A program made the position numbers and the translations under genes. From NCBI GenBank assembly GCA_023425455.1, contig JAFACP010000187.1:1-8538 (forward strand): 8,538 nt of DNA. The letters are read 5' to 3'. The DNA comes from Pseudomonadota bacterium (lineage in GTDB: Bacteria > Pseudomonadota > Gammaproteobacteria > Enterobacterales > Enterobacteriaceae). This document shows, one piece after another, positions 5,313-8,538 of this stretch. The first letter of the stretch is position 1. Every line of letters begins with the position of its first letter. The notes under the pieces were generated by a model, which saw only the letters and a list, made by a program, of their open reading frames with translations, ran no database searches and had not been told where the DNA came from.

Positions 5313-6152
5313 ATGTGGAATTACTCCGAGAAAGTGAAAGATCATTTTTTTAATCCCCGTAACGCCCGGGTGGTGGAAAACGCCAACGCCGTGGGTGATG
5401 TGGGATCGTTAAGCTGTGGCGATGCGTTACGGCTGATGCTGCGAGTGGATCCGCAAGATGAAACCATTCTTGAGGCCGGGTTTCAGACCTTTGGTTGCGG
5501 CAGCGCAATTGCCTCTTCTTCCGCCTTAACGGAACTGATTATCGGCCGCACGCTGGCGCAGGCCGAACAGGTTACCAACCAACAAATTGCCGATTATCTT
5601 GACGGTTTACCGCCGCAAAAAATGCACTGCTCGGTTATGGGCCAGGAAGCGCTGCGCGCCGCCATCGTCAACTACCGTGGTGAAACGCTGGAAGATGACC
5701 ACGAAGAAGGCGCACTGATTTGTAAGTGCTTTGGCGTGGATGAAGGACAGATTCGCCGCGCGGTGCTAAGCAACGGGCTGACCACGCTGGAAGAGGTGAT
5801 CAACTACACCAAAGCAGGCGGCGGCTGTACTTCGTGTCATGAAAAAATCGAACTGGCGCTGGCCGATATTCTCGCGCAGCACCCGCAGGTCGCCGCGCCG
5901 GTTGCGACAACCAAAGATCCGCACTGGCAGGAAGTGGTTGATGCCATCACTGAACTGCGCCCGCATATTCAGGCCGATGGCGGCGATATGGCGTTGCTCA
6001 GCGTGGCAAATCATAAAGTCACGGTCAGCCTCTCCGGCAGTTGTAGCGGCTGCATGATGACCGACATGACGCTCGCCTGGTTACAGCAAAAACTGATGGA
6101 ACGCACCGGCTGTTATATGGAAGTCGTGGCCGCTGAAGCCGCAGCGTATTAA
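5313..6152 (+). CDS. nifU: Fe-S cluster scaffold protein NifU
   Basis: NifU assembles [2Fe-2S] and [4Fe-4S] clusters from iron and the sulfur released by NifS, then passes them to nitrogenase proteins and cofactor-assembly proteins. It has 279 residues and three domains. The N-terminal IscU-like scaffold (1-125) has Cys35, Cys62 and Cys106. The central Bfd-like ferredoxin domain (about 133-180) has Cys137, Cys139, Cys172 and Cys175, holding a permanent [2Fe-2S] cluster. The C-terminal Nfu domain (about 205-275) has the CSGC motif at 244-247. All nine expected cysteines are present, and the first seven have the same numbers as in Azotobacter NifU. It is shorter than the Azotobacter protein mainly in the linker before the Nfu domain. 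The ATG at 5313 follows GGGAG (5300-5304). The open frame extends 19 codons upstream without a good ribosome binding site. Confidence 0.97.
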   Translation: MWNYSEKVKDHFFNPRNARVVENANAVGDVGSLSCGDALRLMLRVDPQDETILEAGFQTFGCGSAIASSSALTELIIGRTLAQAEQVTNQQIADYLDGLPPQKMHCSVMGQEALRAAIVNYRGETLEDDHEEGALICKCFGVDEGQIRRAVLSNGLTTLEEVINYTKAGGGCTSCHEKIELALADILAQHPQVAAPVATTKDPHWQEVVDAITELRPHIQADGGDMALLSVANHKVTVSLSGSCSGCMMTDMTLAWLQQKLMERTGCYMEVVAAEAAAY

Positions 6153-6167
6153 CAGAGGGGGAAAAAC

Positions 6168-7370
6168 ATGAAACAGGTTTATCTGGATAACAACGCCACC
6201 ACGCGAATCGATCCGATGGTGCTTGAAGCGATGATGCCCTTTCTGACCGAGCATTATGGCAACCCCTCTTCGATTCATGATTTCGGCACACCTTCCCGTG
6301 TGGCCCTTGAGCGCGCGCACCAGCAGGTTGCCACCCTGCTTGGCGCCGATCATGCCAGCGAGATTATTTTCACCTCCTGCGCGACCGAAGCCACGTCAAC
6401 CGCGCTGCATGCCTGCGTGGAATTGATGCCGGAGCGCCGGGAAATCATCACCTCCGCGGTGGAGCACCCGGCCACGCTCGCCGTTTGCGAACACCTGGAG
6501 CGCCAGGGTTACCTGATCCACCGCATTGGCGTGAATAGCGACGGCGCGCTGGATATGGAGCAGTACCGCCAGGCGCTCAGTTCTCGGGTGGCGGTGGTCA
6601 GCGTGATGTGGGCGAACAACGAAACCGGCGTGCTGTTTCCGGTGATTGAAATGGCAGCCATGGCGCAGGAGTACGGCGCGCTGTTCCACTGCGATGCGGT
6701 ACAGGTGGTCGGCAAAATTCCGCTGGATATTGGCCGCACGCAGATCGATATGCTCTCCTGCTCGGCGCACAAACTGCACGGGCCGAAAGGTGTCGGCTGC
6801 CTCTATCTGCGGCGCGGAACGCGTTTTCGTCCGCTGTTGCGCGGCGGCCATCAGGAGCGCGGACGCCGCGCAGGGACGGAAAACATCGCCGGGATCGTCG
6901 GCATGGGCACAGCCTGCGAACTGGCGCAGATCCATCTGCCGGGTGCCTCCTCGCTGGCGCAACTGCGCGATCGACTGCAGGAAGGGCTTATCGCGCAGGT
7001 GCCCTCCGTGATGGCCATGGGCGGTAACCAGCCGCGCGTACCAGGCACCACCAATCTGGCGTTTAAGTTTATCGAAGGGGAAGCCATTTTATTGCTGCTG
7101 AACCAGGCGGGAATTGCGGCGTCGAGCGGCAGCGCCTGTACCTCCGGTTCGCTGGAACCTTCGCATGTCATGCGGGCGATGAACATTCCTTACACCGCCG
7201 CGCACGGCAGTATTCGTTTTTCGCTGTCACGCTACACGCGTGAGAAAGAGATCGACTACGTGATCGACACCCTGCCAACGATTATAGCCCGCCTGCGGAT
7301 GCTCTCGCCCTACTGGCAGGAGGGGAAACCCGGGGCGGCTGAATCAGCATTTGCGCCGTTATACGGCTAA
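6168..7370 (+). CDS. nifS: Cysteine desulfurase NifS
   Basis: NifS is a PLP-dependent enzyme that converts L-cysteine to L-alanine and delivers the sulfur as a persulfide to NifU. It has 400 residues and is a typical class V aminotransferase-fold homodimer. Visible active-site features are the N-terminal YLDNNATT (5-12), His100 in AVEHPA (which stacks on PLP), NNETG (150-154), Asp176 and Gln179 in CDAVQ, the Schiff-base lysine Lys202 in [10 protein letters not shown], and the persulfide cysteine Cys324 in SSGSACTSG. The [13 protein letters not shown] segment (227-239) is typical of NifS/IscS. The ATG at 6168 follows GAGGGG (6155-6160). It starts 15 bases after nifU and ends 10 bases before nifV, so all share one transcript. 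Its place beside nifU marks it as the nitrogenase-dedicated enzyme rather than housekeeping IscS. Confidence 0.97.
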   Translation: MKQVYLDNNATTRIDPMVLEAMMPFLTEHYGNPSSIHDFGTPSRVALERAHQQVATLLGADHASEIIFTSCATEATSTALHACVELMPERREIITSAVEHPATLAVCEHLERQGYLIHRIGVNSDGALDMEQYRQALSSRVAVVSVMWANNETGVLFPVIEMAAMAQEYGALFHCDAVQVVGKIPLDIGRTQIDMLSCSAHKLHGPKGVGCLYLRRGTRFRPLLRGGHQERGRRAGTENIAGIVGMGTACELAQIHLPGASSLAQLRDRLQEGLIAQVPSVMAMGGNQPRVPGTTNLAFKFIEGEAILLLLNQAGIAASSGSACTSGSLEPSHVMRAMNIPYTAAHGSIRFSLSRYTREKEIDYVIDTLPTIIARLRMLSPYWQEGKPGAAESAFAPLYG

Positions 7371-7380
7371 GGCGGCGAGC

Positions 7381-8520
7381 ATGAATGTGCTTATCAACGA
7401 CACCACTCTGCGTGACGGCGAACAGAGTCCGGGTGTCGCGTTTCTCGCCAGTGAGAAAATCGCCATCGCCGAGGCGCTGTTTGCGGCGGGCATTACCGCG
7501 CTCGAAGTCGGTACGCCAGCGATGGGCGACGAGGAGCGCCAGCGCATTTTGCAGGTGCGCCGGCATTTACCCGCTGCAACGCTGATGTCCTGGTGTCGGA
7601 TGAACCGCGATGAGATCCACCAGAGCGCGGATCTCGGTATGGACTGGGTGGATATCTCCCTGCCCGCTTCGGATAAGCTGCGCCAGTACAAGCTGCGCGA
7701 ACCGCTGCCACAGTTGCTCGATAAACTGGGCTCGCTGATTGCACAAGCGCGGACGCTGGGCATGCAGGTCTGTGTCGGCTGTGAGGATGCCTCACGCGCC
7801 AGCGATCAGACGCTGAGCCAGATTGCCGATATTGCCCGCGAGGCGGGCGCGAAACGGCTGCGTTTCGCCGACACTCTCGGCCTGCTCGATCCCTTTACCA
7901 CCACCACCCGTATTCGGGCGCTTGCCGAATACTGGCCGGGTGAAATCGAAATGCACGCCCACAACGATCTGGGGCTGGCGACCGCAAATACGCTGGCGGC
8001 GGTGCGCGCCGGAGCCTCCAGCGTCAACACGACAGTGCTCGGGCTGGGCGAACGCGCAGGCAATGCCGCGCTGGAAACCGTTGCGCTGAGCCTGAGCCGC
8101 TGCCTGCAACGGGATTGCGGCGTTGATTTTACGCGCCTGCCGTCCCTGTGCCAGACCGTGGCCGACGCGACACAGCGGGCGATTGATCCGCAGCAACCGC
8201 TGGTCGGTTCGCAGGTGTTCACCCATGAATCCGGCGTTCATGTTGCCGCGCTGCTGCGCGATCGCGAAAGTTATCAGGCGATTGATCCGGCGCTGATGGG
8301 GCGCGAGTACCGGCTGGTGCTGGGCAAACACTCCGGTCGCCAGGCGGTAGATGGCGTCTTCGCCCGCATGGGGTATCACCTCGATAACCTGCAAATCGAT
8401 CTGCTGCTGCCAGCGATCCGCCGCTTTGCCGAGCGCTGGAAACGCTCGCCGAAAGAGGATGAGTTGGTGGCAATTTACGATGCGCTGTGCGGGGAATCCG
8501 CACACTTTGCGAGGGGCTGA
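7381..8520 (+). CDS. nifV: Homocitrate synthase NifV
   Basis: NifV condenses acetyl-CoA with 2-oxoglutarate to give (R)-homocitrate, the organic ligand of the molybdenum atom in FeMo-cofactor. Without it, nitrogenase carries a wrong acid such as citrate. It has 379 residues and belongs to the DRE-TIM metallolyase family with isopropylmalate synthase. Seen here are [15 protein letters not shown] (7-21), which holds the metal-binding and catalytic Arg11-Asp12, the HAHND motif (192-196) with two metal-binding histidines, GLGERAGN (221-228), and HESGVH (282-287) with GKHSG (315-319). The short length fits NifV better than full isopropylmalate synthase. The ATG at 7381 gives the usual start just before [10 protein letters not shown]. 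An in-frame TTG at 7351 lies inside nifS. The ribosome binding site is weak (AAGG at 7369-7372, overlapping the nifS stop), so coupling to nifS is likely. Confidence 0.96.
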   Translation: MNVLINDTTLRDGEQSPGVAFLASEKIAIAEALFAAGITALEVGTPAMGDEERQRILQVRRHLPAATLMSWCRMNRDEIHQSADLGMDWVDISLPASDKLRQYKLREPLPQLLDKLGSLIAQARTLGMQVCVGCEDASRASDQTLSQIADIAREAGAKRLRFADTLGLLDPFTTTTRIRALAEYWPGEIEMHAHNDLGLATANTLAAVRAGASSVNTTVLGLGERAGNAALETVALSLSRCLQRDCGVDFTRLPSLCQTVADATQRAIDPQQPLVGSQVFTHESGVHVAALLRDRESYQAIDPALMGREYRLVLGKHSGRQAVDGVFARMGYHLDNLQIDLLLPAIRRFAERWKRSPKEDELVAIYDALCGESAHFARG

Positions 8521-8522
8521 CG

Positions 8523-8538
8523 ATGGAGTGGTTTTATC
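8523..8538 (+). CDS. nifW: NifW, nitrogenase-stabilising protein (first five codons only)
   Basis: Only ATGGAGTGGTTTTAT plus one base is present, encoding MEWFY before the window ends. Klebsiella-type NifW begins with this same short sequence, and nifW follows nifV in that cluster. The ATG lies two bases after the nifV stop, with GAGGGG (8511-8516) six bases upstream, so a real start here is likely. NifW is associated with the MoFe protein and is thought to protect or stabilise it. The rest of the gene lies outside the window. Confidence 0.82.

Noticed and set aside
1..8538. Mobile elements, CRISPR arrays, tRNA genes or novel defence or toxin systems
   Set aside because: The window is almost fully covered by contiguous nif genes, and its two real gaps are filled by terminator and promoter elements. 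No direct-repeat arrays, transposase-like frames or cloverleaf sequences were seen.

Overview
This window is a slice of the main nitrogen-fixation (nif) cluster of a diazotrophic member of the Enterobacteriaceae. All genes lie on the + strand, in the order nifK (3' end) - nifT - nifY - nifE - nifN - nifX - nifU - nifS - nifV - nifW (first codons only). This is the order of the classical Klebsiella nif cluster. The proteins look like the Klebsiella / Kosakonia / Raoultella type, but I cannot name the genus or species from the sequence alone. NifX seems to differ noticeably from the K. pneumoniae protein as I remember it, which would fit Kosakonia or a relative better than K. pneumoniae itself. 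The coding sequence is GC-rich, and the two real intergenic gaps are visibly richer in A+T.

Layout. (1) 1-1728 is the end of the nifHDKTY transcription unit: the C-terminal half of the MoFe-protein beta subunit (nifK), then nifT and nifY. A perfect 8-bp hairpin without a T-run separates nifK from nifT. (2) 1729-1884 is a 156-bp control region: a UUCG-loop intrinsic terminator after nifY, a NifA upstream activator sequence (UAS, TGT-N10-ACA), a possible IHF site, and a sigma-54 -24/-12 promoter for nifENX. (3) 1885-5105 holds nifE, nifN and nifX, the cofactor scaffold NifEN and a carrier protein. nifN and nifX overlap by 14 bases. (4) 5106-5312 is a second control region: two overlapping perfect NifA sites, a 14-bp palindrome that may terminate nifENX, a possible IHF site, and a strong-looking sigma-54 promoter for the nifUSVW... 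operon. (5) 5313-8538 holds nifU, nifS, nifV and the start of nifW, packed with gaps of 2-15 bases.

How the genes work together. NifS removes sulfur from cysteine and NifU assembles Fe-S clusters from it. These feed the nitrogenase proteins and FeMo-cofactor assembly. NifEN is the scaffold on which the cofactor precursor matures, NifX carries or holds precursors, and NifV makes the homocitrate that becomes the organic ligand of FeMo-co. NifY binds cofactor-free NifDK and helps insertion. NifK is part of the final enzyme.

Every gene is intact apart from the two cut by the window edges. The key cysteines, the PLP lysine and the metal ligands I checked are present. I saw no mobile element, CRISPR array, RNA gene or unknown protein family. 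The points worth a second look are regulatory: hairpins, overlapping NifA sites and promoter strength. I do not see a previously undescribed system here.
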